Assembly (NCBI GenBank): GCA_012514865.1
Contig: JAAYZO010000922.1
Span: forward strand, 1-5,333
Length of the DNA: 5,333 nucleotides
From: Lentisphaerota bacterium
GTDB taxonomy: Bacteria > Verrucomicrobiota > Lentisphaeria > Oligosphaerales > JAFGRS01
Direction of reading: 5' to 3'
Shown: one piece after another, positions 1 through 5,241 of the stretch
Layout of the letters: every line of letters starts with the position of its first letter
Position numbering within the stretch: position 1 is the first letter of the stretch
Program-made: the position numbers and the translations under genes
The notes under the pieces: model-generated
Database searches by the model: none
Told to the model about the DNA's origin: nothing
The model's input: the letters and a program-made list of their open reading frames with translations, nothing else

Positions 1-237
1 ATCGGCACCGGCCGCACCGCCACGCCGCAACAGGCCCAGGACGTCCACGCCTTCATCCGTGCCCAGCTGCGTCAGGCCCACGGCGCCGTCGCCGACGGCG
101 TGCGCATCCTCTACGGCGGCAGCATGAAGAAGGAGAACGCCCGCGAGCTGCTGAGCCAGCCCGACATCGACGGCGGCCTCATCGGCGGAGCCAGCCTGAA
201 GACCGACGACTTCATGGGGATCATCGCGCCCGCCTGA
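1..237 (+). CDS. tpiA: Triosephosphate isomerase, C-terminal part (5' end outside window)
   Basis: This is the last 78 codons of triosephosphate isomerase, the cytoplasmic glycolytic enzyme that interconverts dihydroxyacetone phosphate and glyceraldehyde 3-phosphate. The frame is open from base 1 and ends at a TGA at 235-237. The visible part begins inside the flexible lid loop (IGTGRTAT, where most family members have IGTGKTAT). It continues through the phosphate-binding loop YGGS (visible residues 38-41) and the second phosphate-binding loop IGGASL (61-66), and ends with the usual DDF near the C-terminus. YGGSM replaces the common YGGSV. The catalytic Glu and His lie upstream and cannot be checked. 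In many bacteria secG follows tpiA; here no such gene is seen, and a strong hairpin lies 31 bases after the stop. Identification is firm from the family motifs. Confidence 0.96.
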   Translation: MGTGRTATPQQAQDVHAFIRAQLRQAHGAVADGVRILYGGSMKKENARELLSQPDIDGGLIGGASLKTDDFMGIIAPA

Positions 238-268
238 GTCCTCAGCTCGCGCCCCCGGCCGGGCGGGC

Positions 269-300
269 CAGTCCGCCGCGGCCGGGGCCGCGCCGGACTG
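269..300 (+). terminator. GC-rich hairpin downstream of tpiA, probable terminator
   Basis: Two 15-base arms (269-283 and 286-300) pair with a single C-C mismatch and a nominal two-base loop, which would open to a slightly larger one. The hairpin lies 31 bases after the tpiA stop. No T-run follows, so it is either an intrinsic terminator of the U-poor kind seen in high-GC genomes or a 3'-end stabiliser. The dyad is seen directly; termination is inferred. Confidence 0.55.
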
Positions 301-495
301 CCCGGCGAGGTGAGCACGGCCGCGCCCGGGAAGGCGCCGCTGCCGACGCCCCCCGCCCACGGCCGGGCGACGACTGGCGGGCTCACCCCCAGAGCCGAGA
401 GGACACTCGCGGCAGTCCGAAAGAGGCCTGGTCGCGGAACGCGCCGGGAACGCGGACCGCGCTGCCGCCGGCAACCGACCACAGGGTCGTGGTGC
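301..495. other. Spacer without a supported gene, upstream of the sigma factor
   Basis: I see no credible gene here. A frame opening at a GTG at 310 is rich in Pro, Arg and Ala, resembles no family and runs into the sigma factor gene in another frame. Two GGAACGCG direct repeats at 436-443 and 447-454 resemble the GGAAC -35 core used by many ECF sigma factors, but no clear -10 follows. The sigma operon promoter probably lies in this stretch and cannot be fixed by eye. Confidence 0.4.
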
Positions 496-503
496 GGAGA
501 GGG
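496..503 (+). promoter_or_regulatory. Ribosome binding site that sets the sigma factor start
   Basis: GGAGAGGG lies six bases before the ATG at 510. This favours that ATG over the in-frame GTG at 489, which lies upstream of this site, and over the ATG at 522. Confidence 0.7.
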
Positions 504-509
504 AACCCG

Positions 510-1115
510 ATGGCAATCGAGATGTCCAATCAGGCGTCGAGCGCAGAAGATCGCCTGCTGATTGATAAGTTCAAGGGTGGCGACCACGGGGCCTTCGATC
601 GGCTTGTCGACAAGTACTCCGGACGAGCCTATCAGATCGCCTATGGCATTCTCGGCAACCGCCAGGACGCCGAGGAAGTGGCTCAGGATGTCTTCGTGCG
701 GATTCATCGCGCTCTGCCGCGATTCCGCGGTGACTCCGAGTTCACGACCTGGATGTACCGGATTGCCATGAACCTGGCCCGCAACAAGTACCGCTGGAAC
801 AAGAGCCGCGGCAGCCAGCGGAACATCAGCATTGACGCACCCTTGGACGGCAGCGACGATCCCGACGCCAAGCGCATCGACGTCGTAGAAGGTCGATTGG
901 CACCCGACGAAAAGGTCTCACTGGACGAACTCGAGCAGCGCGCGCTGACGGAACTCGATGGCCTCCCCGAGCTGTACCGTCAGGCGCTGATGCTGAGGAA
1001 TGTGGACGAACTCAGTTACGAGGACATCGCGGACCTGCTCGGCTGCAAGCTGGGCACGATCAAGTCCAGGATCGCCAGGGCCCGCGAAGAACTCAGGAAA
1101 AGGCTCGGACTATGA
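510..1115 (+). CDS. ECF-family RNA polymerase sigma factor (RpoE-like, sigma-70 group 4)
   Basis: A 201-residue alternative sigma factor that would direct core RNA polymerase to a stress- or signal-specific promoter set. Region sigma-2 spans about residues 23-96, with the characteristic DAEEVAQDVFVRIHRALPRF at 53-72 (regions 2.1-2.2) and FTTWMYRIAMNLARNKYR at 78-95 (2.3-2.4). An acidic linker follows (about 105-140). Region sigma-4 spans about 143-199, with LPELYRQALMLRNVDELSYEDIADLLG and a helix-turn-helix ending in GTIKSRIARAREELRKRL. Length and two-domain layout are normal for ECF factors; there is no sigma-1.1 or sigma-3. The ATG at 510 is chosen for its ribosome binding site. The gene overlaps the anti-sigma gene by ATGA, so the pair is almost certainly co-transcribed and translationally coupled. 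By eye its codons are less GC-biased than those of its neighbours. The ECF class is certain; its regulon is unknown. Confidence 0.96.
   Translation: MAIEMSNQASSAEDRLLIDKFKGGDHGAFDRLVDKYSGRAYQIAYGILGNRQDAEEVAQDVFVRIHRALPRFRGDSEFTTWMYRIAMNLARNKYRWNKSRGSQRNISIDAPLDGSDDPDAKRIDVVEGRLAPDEKVSLDELEQRALTELDGLPELYRQALMLRNVDELSYEDIADLLGCKLGTIKSRIARAREELRKRLGL
1095..1103 (+). promoter_or_regulatory. Ribosome binding site of the anti-sigma gene, inside the sigma gene
   Basis: AGGAAAAGG lies eight bases before the ATG at 1112 and within the last codons of the sigma gene. With the ATGA overlap it supports coupled translation of the two proteins. Confidence 0.6.
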
Positions 1116-1948
1116 GTAGCGCCTCGGGTTCTCAGGCTTGCCCCGGAAGTGACGATCTCAGTGCCGCCGTCGATGGCCTCTCTCCCGAAGAAATTGCCGT
1201 CCATATCGACACCTGTCCCCTCTGTATCGACCGTGTGAAGGCGTTGCGCCGCGTGGATGCGGCCCTGCGCCGCCACATGGCCCCCCCCGCCGGTCTCTCG
1301 GACCGCGTCCGTGCCGACGTACGGCAGAGCGTGAGCACTGCCGAGCCGTTGCCGATGCCGCGCTGGTGGGCGTCGCCGGCGCTGCGTCTGGCGGCGGCGG
1401 TGGCGGTGACGGCCGCCGCGATTGCGGTGATGATGGCCGTGCTCAGCGATCGCCGCGATGGCTCGCCGGCCCTGGCCGCCGTCGGCGCCGCCACCGAGGC
1501 GGCGCCGTCAGCCGTCGCCGCGCCGCCCGCACTCCCCGCGACTGACGCCGCCACGACGGCGCCGAGCGGCAGTGTCCTCGGCGGCCACTCCCTGCGCCTG
1601 GCCCGCGCCGGCGGCAACGGCGCCCTCGGCGGCACCGCGGGCGCGGAGCTTCCGCAGGGACTGCCGCGAGTCGTGCGCCATGTCTGGACCGTCCGCGACG
1701 CCGAGGGCGCTGTGGGCCAGCTCAAGGGCCTGCTGCCGCAAGGCCGCTATGACATCAGCGTCCAGGATGGCAACACCCTCTGCTCCGTCGTCCTGCCCGA
1801 CCGCGATCTGCTGAAGCTCGTCGACGGGCTCGCCGCGCAGCAGTGGCAACTGGTCTCGCCCGACATGCCGCAGCCGCAGCGGCACGCCGGCGTGGCCCTC
1901 AGCGGCCGCGATGTCCGCTACAACATGGTCATGGTGCAGCAGCCGTGA
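1112..1948 (+). CDS. Membrane-anchored zinc-finger anti-sigma factor
   Basis: A 278-residue probable regulator of the sigma factor encoded just upstream. The N-terminal cytoplasmic domain (about 1-60) carries the ZAS signature HxxxCxxC as H31-I-D-T-C35-P-L-C38, preceded by Cys10. In this family the motif binds zinc in a helical domain that wraps the sigma factor. A single hydrophobic segment at about 88-111, after Arg84-Trp-Trp, is a clear transmembrane helix. An Ala/Pro/Thr-rich low-complexity linker follows (about 118-155), then a Gly-rich stretch. A compact C-terminal region (about 187-278) has alternating hydrophobic strands and helices (HVWTVRDAEGAVGQLKGLLP; SVVLPDRDLLKLVDGLAAQQWQLVSP) and would be outside the cytoplasm. 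I do not recognise this C-terminal domain; it may sense a signal or bind a partner. The gene overlaps the sigma gene by four bases. The anti-sigma role rests on motif, topology and context together. Confidence 0.9.
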   Translation: MSSASGSQACPGSDDLSAAVDGLSPEEIAVHIDTCPLCIDRVKALRRVDAALRRHMAPPAGLSDRVRADVRQSVSTAEPLPMPRWWASPALRLAAAVAVTAAAIAVMMAVLSDRRDGSPALAAVGAATEAAPSAVAAPPALPATDAATTAPSGSVLGGHSLRLARAGGNGALGGTAGAELPQGLPRVVRHVWTVRDAEGAVGQLKGLLPQGRYDISVQDGNTLCSVVLPDRDLLKLVDGLAAQQWQLVSPDMPQPQRHAGVALSGRDVRYNMVMVQQP

Positions 1949-1954
1949 CCGCAC

Positions 1955-1994
1955 GACGTCGCGGCCCTGCCTGAAGAGGCGCCGCCGCGACGTC
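1955..1994 (+). terminator. Long hairpin just after the anti-sigma gene
   Basis: Perfect 11-base arms GACGTCGCGGC (1955-1965) and GCCGCGACGTC (1984-1994) enclose an inner GCCT/AGGC stem (1969-1972 with 1977-1980) around a GAAG loop. It starts six bases after the stop codon. No T-run follows. It is probably the first of two tandem terminator hairpins of the sigma operon, or a 3'-end stabiliser. Confidence 0.6.
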
Positions 1995-2017
1995 CCGGTA
2001 TTCCCTGCCCCCAGACC

Positions 2018-2048
2018 ACGCCCAGGCCGGCCCCGCCGACCTGGGCGT
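2018..2048 (+). terminator. Second hairpin of the sigma operon, with a short T-run
   Basis: Perfect 9-base arms ACGCCCAGG (2018-2026) and CCTGGGCGT (2040-2048) surround a 13-base GC-rich loop, and the right arm runs into TTT (2048-2050). Of the hairpins downstream of the sigma operon it is the one closest to a classic intrinsic terminator. Confidence 0.6.
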
Positions 2049-2090
2049 TTGCGTCTCTGCCCCCCGCGCCCCGCGATGGCAGACGCGGCC

Positions 2091-2173
2091 GACCGATCTG
2101 ACCCGATCTGACAGGTCTGACAGGTCTGACAGGTCTGACAGGTCTGACAGGTCTGACGGGTCTGACAGCTCTG
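2091..2173. repeat. 9-bp tandem repeat array (unit ACAGGTCTG)
   Basis: Five perfect tandem copies of ACAGGTCTG fill 2111-2155, followed by two one-base variants, ACGGGTCTG (2156-2164) and ACAGCTCTG (2165-2173). Two related 10-base units, GACCGATCTG and ACCCGATCTG, precede them (2091-2110). Each unit junction contains overlapping short dyads, GTC-T-GAC and CTG-A-CAG, so single strands could self-pair imperfectly. The array is noncoding, sits between two convergent genes and ends 12 bases before the dnaA stop codon. Its graded ends suggest growth by slippage with decayed edges. Function is unknown. Confidence 0.93.
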
Positions 2174-2188
2174 GTGTGAGCTCTGTCA
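2163..2188 (-). terminator. Stem-loop joining the last repeat unit to the dnaA stop codon
   Basis: AGCTC (2167-2171) pairs with GAGCT (2178-2182) around a six-base loop, and TGAC (2163-2166) pairs with GTCA (2185-2188) across a two-base bulge. The outer arm includes the dnaA stop codon. No T-run follows on the minus strand; repeat units come next. It is a possible terminator or 3' protector for dnaA mRNA. Confidence 0.3.
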
Positions 2189-3604
2189 GGCGCGGATCTT
2201 GCGGCGCAGGACGCTGATCTCGCGCTGGAACTCGGGGTCGCCGGCCAGGCGGTCCTTAATGACCTGCTGGGCGTGCAGGACCGTGGCGTGGTTGCGGTGG
2301 AAGTGCTCGCCGATGGCGGGTGACGAGTAGCTCGTCAGCTCACGGCAGAGGAACATCGCCACCTGGCGGGGCATGGCGATGTTCTGGGGGCGGCGGTTGC
2401 CGAGCATGTCGGAGACACGGATGTCGTAGAACTCGGCGACGGTGCGCTGGATGTGCTCGACCGTGACGAGCGACGCCGGCTCCTCGTCGAGCAGCGGCCC
2501 GAGGTGCTCCTCGGCCTTGGCGACGTCGAGGGTCGTGCCCGTAACCGAGGCGTACGACACCAGGCTGATGAGAGCCCCTTCCAGACGGCGGATGTTGCTG
2601 CGGATGCGTCCGGCGATGAGGAACAGGATGTCATCGCCGAGTTTGATGGCGTGGTCGTCCTGCTTGCGACGCAGGATGGCCACACGCGTCTCCAGGTCCG
2701 GCGGCGCGATATCCGTGGTCAGTCCCCACTCGAAACGCGACACGAGGCGTTTCTCGACGCCGCCGATCTCGTGCGGCGGCCGGTCGGAGGTCAGGACGAT
2801 CTGCTTGTGGCCGTGATAGAGGGCATTGAAGGTGTGGAAGAACTCTTCCTGGAGGCGTTCCTTGGCGGCGAAGAAGTGGACGTCATCGATGAGCAGGAGG
2901 TCGACGCTGCGGTAGCGCGCCCGAAAGGCGCTCATGGTCCCCGAGCGGATGGCCTCGATGAACTCGTTGGAGAACTCCTCACTGGACCGGTACGCGATCC
3001 TGGCGCGCGGGCGGGTCCGCAGCAGCTCCTGGGCGGTGGCCTGCAGGAGGTGCGTCTTGCCCAGGCCGGTGGGGCTATGGATGAACAGCGGGTTGTAGGC
3101 CGCGCCGGGCGCCGCCGCCGTGGCAACGCAGGCAGCGTGCGCGAAGCGGTTGTTCTCGCCGACGACGAAGGTATTGAAGGAGAACCGGCGGTTGAAGGTC
3201 AGCGTCTCGACGGGCGTCTCGGGAGCCGCCACCGGCGACGTGTGCTTACGGCTGCGGCGCGGCCGCGCCGGGGCCTCATCGGGGGCCGGAGGCGCACTGC
3301 CCTCAGGCGTGCCGGCAACCGCCTCGGCGGGCTCGGCCGCGGCCGGGGCCTCGTGGCCCGACTCGAAGGCGACGCTCAGGCCGGCCTCGCCACTCACCTC
3401 GCGCAGCGTCCGCTCGATCAGCTCGAGGTAGTTCAGCGTCAGCCAGTCGCTGAACATGCCGCAGGACACCCCCAGGACGACTTTGGATTCCTCACGGCGA
3501 ACCGGCACGATGCCGGCGATCCAGCGGGTGAAGGTATCCTCGTTCAGGATCTCCCTGAGGCGCACGCGGGCCGCCTGCCATAGTTCCACAACACTGCTCA
3601 TCAT
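2186..3604 (-). CDS. dnaA: Chromosomal replication initiator protein DnaA
   Basis: A 472-residue AAA+ ATPase that binds DnaA boxes, forms an ATP-dependent filament at oriC and opens the duplex. Domain I is at about 1-80 (LWQAARVRLREILNEDTFTRWI). Domain II is a Pro/Ala/Glu-rich linker at about 83-133, ending in basic RPRRSRKH. Domain III holds the entry motif FNTFVVGENNRFAHAA (143-158), Walker A SPTGLGKT (177-184), Walker B LLLIDDVHFF (236-245), sensor 1 LTSDRPP, box VII KRLVSRFEWGL with arginine finger R290, and sensor 2 NIRRLEGAL (337-345, R339). Domain IV is at about 375-472, with the signature helix-turn-helix at 420-449. Length is normal. Two deviations are notable: Walker A has Ser177 where Gly is usual, and the DNA-reading GGRDHTT is HRNHAT with one residue missing. 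Two ATGs are adjacent (3604 and 3601) with only a weak ribosome binding site. dnaN is not the downstream neighbour. Confidence 0.97.
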   Translation of the reverse strand: MMSSVVELWQAARVRLREILNEDTFTRWIAGIVPVRREESKVVLGVSCGMFSDWLTLNYLELIERTLREVSGEAGLSVAFESGHEAPAAAEPAEAVAGTPEGSAPPAPDEAPARPRRSRKHTSPVAAPETPVETLTFNRRFSFNTFVVGENNRFAHAACVATAAAPGAAYNPLFIHSPTGLGKTHLLQATAQELLRTRPRARIAYRSSEEFSNEFIEAIRSGTMSAFRARYRSVDLLLIDDVHFFAAKERLQEEFFHTFNALYHGHKQIVLTSDRPPHEIGGVEKRLVSRFEWGLTTDIAPPDLETRVAILRRKQDDHAIKLGDDILFLIAGRIRSNIRRLEGALISLVSYASVTGTTLDVAKAEEHLGPLLDEEPASLVTVEHIQRTVAEFYDIRVSDMLGNRRPQNIAMPRQVAMFLCRELTSYSSPAIGEHFHRNHATVLHAQQVIKDRLAGDPEFQREISVLRRKIRA

Positions 3605-3695
3605 ATCGAAAGATCCAGGGCGATCGGGGCAACACCAACGCAGGGACGACGGGACACGGCCTCTCTTGCCGTTTCGGTCAGGATTACGTAAGGAA

Positions 3696-3722
3696 CTTAT
3701 AAAACCCCGGGAGGTATGGCAA
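3696..3722 (-). promoter_or_regulatory. Promoter candidate for dnaA
   Basis: On the minus strand TTGCCA (3722-3717) and TATAAG (3701-3696) are separated by 15 bases, slightly short for a housekeeping promoter. Transcription would start near 3689, giving a leader of roughly 85 bases before the dnaA ATG. The -35 element falls in the loop of the inverted repeat at 3701-3739. Inferred by eye only. Confidence 0.35.
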
Positions 3723-3739
3723 GCCTCCGGAGAGGTTTT
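3701..3739. repeat. Imperfect inverted repeat with A/T-flanked arms, upstream of dnaA
   Basis: The outer arms AAAACC (3701-3706) and GGTTTT (3734-3739) and the inner arms CCGG(G)AGG (3707-3714) and CCTCCGG (3724-3730) pair around a nine-base loop. One G is bulged on the left and AGA (3731-3733) on the right. Because T-runs flank it on both strands (GGTTTTT at 3734-3740 on +, GGGGTTTT on -), it looks like a bidirectional intrinsic terminator, which could end transcription arriving from the glycosyltransferase gene. It also overlaps the dnaA promoter candidate, so it could instead be an operator. The symmetry is seen directly; the role is open. Confidence 0.6.
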
Positions 3740-3804
3740 TAGGGTGGCTCCCAGTCGATTCTTCGTAAGTCCTTGGCGTTAGGTTTGACTGCCCGACAAG
3801 AGAA

Positions 3805-3828
3805 CGTGCAAAAGACTCTTTATCAACG
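3805..3828. promoter_or_regulatory. Pair of weak DnaA-box-like sites
   Basis: TTTTGCACG on the minus strand (3813-3805) and TTATCAACG on the plus strand (3820-3828) match the E. coli box TTATCCACA at six and seven of nine positions. They sit about 200 bases upstream of the dnaA start, in a part of the spacer that looks less GC-rich, with a small dyad AAAGA-C-TCTTT (3811-3821) overlapping both. They may be dnaA autoregulatory sites or part of an origin. Two weak sites alone are thin evidence, and this DnaA has an altered DNA-reading motif. Confidence 0.2.
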
Positions 3829-3851
3829 GCTTAATGCTGCCTTCACAGACT

Positions 3852-3873
3852 CCCTCGGGCGCCCCCGGGAGGG
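3852..3873 (-). terminator. GC-rich hairpin downstream of the glycosyltransferase gene
   Basis: CCCTC (3852-3856) pairs with GAGGG (3869-3873), and GGG (3857-3859) with CCC (3864-3866), leaving GG bulged (3867-3868). No T-run follows on the minus strand. It is probably a companion to the stem at 3881-3904. Confidence 0.3.
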
Positions 3874-3880
3874 GTGTCGG

Positions 3881-3904
3881 AAAGGCCCTTGATGCCAGGG
3901 CTTT
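3881..3904 (-). terminator. Stem-loop at the glycosyltransferase stop codon, probable terminator
   Basis: On the minus strand AAAGCCCT (3904-3897) pairs with AGGGCCTTT (3889-3881), with one bulged C and a seven-base loop. The first A belongs to the TGA stop. The A-run/T-run arms resemble an intrinsic terminator, although the T-run is only three long. Confidence 0.5.
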
Positions 3905-5082
3905 CAGACCGCCCGGCGGCGCTGCAGACCGGCCCGGTACTCCTGCTCGATGAGGTCGGCCATACGCCGCCAGCAGAACTGCGTGCGGACACGCTCGCGG
4001 CCGGCCTGACCGAGGCGCCGGCGCAGATCAGGGTCTCGGAGTAGGTCGATCACGGCGCCGGCCACGGCCTCGGCATCGCCGGCGGGGCAGAGCCGGCCGG
4101 TGACGCCGTCTGCGATGACCTCGGGTGTGCCGTCGAGGGCGAAGCCGACCGCCGGCACGGCGCTGGCGAGGGCCTGCACCACCGTGCGGGGGAGGCCTTC
4201 GCGGAGGGAGAGGTGTACGAGGACATCCATCAGGGCGGTATAGCGGCAGACCTCAGCCGGGGGCACGAGGCCGGTGAAGACGAAGCGGTCCTGCAGGCCG
4301 AGGGCGGCGGCGCGTGCGGCGATCGACTCGCGCAGGACGCCGTCGCCGACGAGGAGGAAGTGCGCATCGGGGATGGCCTTGACGATGGCCGGCGCCGCGG
4401 CCAGGAGGAAGTCGTGGCCCTTCAGCTCGAAGAGCCGCGCAATCTTGCCGACGACGGGGACGCCCTCGGGCAGGCCGAGGCTGCGGCGCAGGGCCGGGTC
4501 AGGCCGGGCGTTGAGGAAGGCCTCCATGTCCATGCCGCTGTAGACGACGCGGTACCTCTCGGCCGGGGCGACGCCGGCGGCGACGCACTGGTCGACCATC
4601 GCCTGGGCCACGGCCAGGATGCGGTCGCAGTTCCGGGCTGCGAGGCGTTCGGCGTGGATGTAGACGGCGTTCAGCCAGCGCGACTGGTACGGGTGGAAGG
4701 GCTGGCCATGCACGGTGTGCACCACCAGGGGCACTCCGGCACGCCGTGCCGCCAGCCGGCCGAGGATGCCGGCCTTGGACGAGTGAGTGTGGACGACATC
4801 GAAGCCCCCCCGCAGGAAGAAACGCCGCAACCGGCGGTAGGCCAGGAAGTCGTGCCAGGGGCTGACCTGGCGTACCAGCGACGGTATTTCGACGACCTCC
4901 AGGCCAGGGACGGTCTCGGCGGCAAGCAGGGCGCCCTCCGGGCCGGGCGACGGGCCGGTGACGAGGGTCACACGGTGGCCACGCTCGACATGACCGCGGG
5001 CCGTCAGGAGCGTGTTCTCCTGCGCCCCGCCCACGATCATGCGCGTAATGACATGGCAGATGCTGAGAGGTCGGTCATCCAC
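3904..5082 (-). CDS. GT4-family glycosyltransferase (GT-B fold)
   Basis: A 392-residue probable nucleotide-sugar-dependent glycosyltransferase, likely cytoplasmic or membrane-peripheral and acting in lipopolysaccharide, capsule or exopolysaccharide synthesis. The sugar donor and acceptor cannot be read from sequence. The N-terminal Rossmann half begins SICHVITRMIVGGAQENTLLTARG, with the acceptor-side glycine motif GGAQENT at 18-24. It continues with VVHTHSSKAGILGR (96-109) and VVHTVHGQPFHPYQ (120-133). The C-terminal half has GKIARLFELKGHDFLL (212-227), whose Arg216 and Lys221 match the donor-phosphate-binding pair, then LLVGDGVLR. It ends in EGLPRTVVQALASAVPAVGF: the family E-x7-E appears as E295-x7-Q303. 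GTPEVI follows. I chose the GTG at 5082 because it has a good ribosome binding site and places the first strand at residue 5-10; a TTG at 5133 would add 17 residues unlike the family. Its neighbours give no pathway context. Confidence 0.9.
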   Translation of the reverse strand: MDDRPLSICHVITRMIVGGAQENTLLTARGHVERGHRVTLVTGPSPGPEGALLAAETVPGLEVVEIPSLVRQVSPWHDFLAYRRLRRFFLRGGFDVVHTHSSKAGILGRLAARRAGVPLVVHTVHGQPFHPYQSRWLNAVYIHAERLAARNCDRILAVAQAMVDQCVAAGVAPAERYRVVYSGMDMEAFLNARPDPALRRSLGLPEGVPVVGKIARLFELKGHDFLLAAAPAIVKAIPDAHFLLVGDGVLRESIAARAAALGLQDRFVFTGLVPPAEVCRYTALMDVLVHLSLREGLPRTVVQALASAVPAVGFALDGTPEVIADGVTGRLCPAGDAEAVAGAVIDLLRDPDLRRRLGQAGRERVRTQFCWRRMADLIEQEYRAGLQRRRAV

Positions 5083-5087
5083 GAGGG

Positions 5088-5094
5088 CTTCTCC
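5088..5094 (-). promoter_or_regulatory. Ribosome binding site supporting a GTG start of the glycosyltransferase
   Basis: On the minus strand GGAGAAG (5094-5088) lies five bases before the GTG at 5082. No comparable site favours the TTG at 5133. Confidence 0.65.
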
Positions 5095-5157
5095 GCAAAG
5101 CAGCCGACGGCCGCAGGCGCCAGGCCGTTCCAATACGGCGGGTCTGACGAACGCGTC

Positions 5158-5186
5158 AACATAAGCAGTGCACGGGTGCCCTGCAA
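5158..5186 (-). promoter_or_regulatory. Promoter candidate for the glycosyltransferase gene
   Basis: On the minus strand TTGCAG (5186-5181) and TATGTT (5163-5158) are 17 bases apart, a good spacing but with mediocre hexamers. The leader would be about 70 bases. A weak candidate only. Confidence 0.25.
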
Positions 5187-5241
5187 CGGCCGGCGCGGCC
5201 CGGGCCGGGCTGTTTGAAGATCGCGGCGGCGCTCACTCGGT

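Noticed and set aside
310..561. Small plus-strand frame between tpiA and the sigma gene, considered as secG
   Set aside because: It is Arg/Pro-rich with no hydrophobic segments, unlike SecG, and it overlaps the sigma factor start.
111..707. Minus-strand frame across tpiA and the sigma gene
   Set aside because: It spans two well-supported genes and the hairpin between them, with low-complexity Pro/Arg/Ser content and no domain.
2091..2173. CRISPR array
   Set aside because: The units are 9-10 bases and contiguous, with no spacers.
2453..3583. Long plus-strand open frame opposite dnaA (376 codons)
   Set aside because: It is the antisense shadow of dnaA in GC-rich DNA. The translation has no recognisable domain, while the minus strand encodes every DnaA motif.
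3456..3782. Plus-strand frame crossing the dnaA start into the spacer
   Set aside because: Mostly antisense to dnaA, with no ribosome binding site and no similarity I recognise.
3740..3850. Possible tRNA or small RNA gene in the dnaA upstream spacer
   Set aside because: The stretch GTCGATTC hinted at a T-loop, but no acceptor stem, anticodon arm or other tRNA pairing could be drawn on either strand.
4213..5217. Long plus-strand open frame opposite the glycosyltransferase (334 codons)
   Set aside because: Antisense shadow rich in Asp, Gly, Val and Arg with no family features; the GT4 motifs lie on the other strand.
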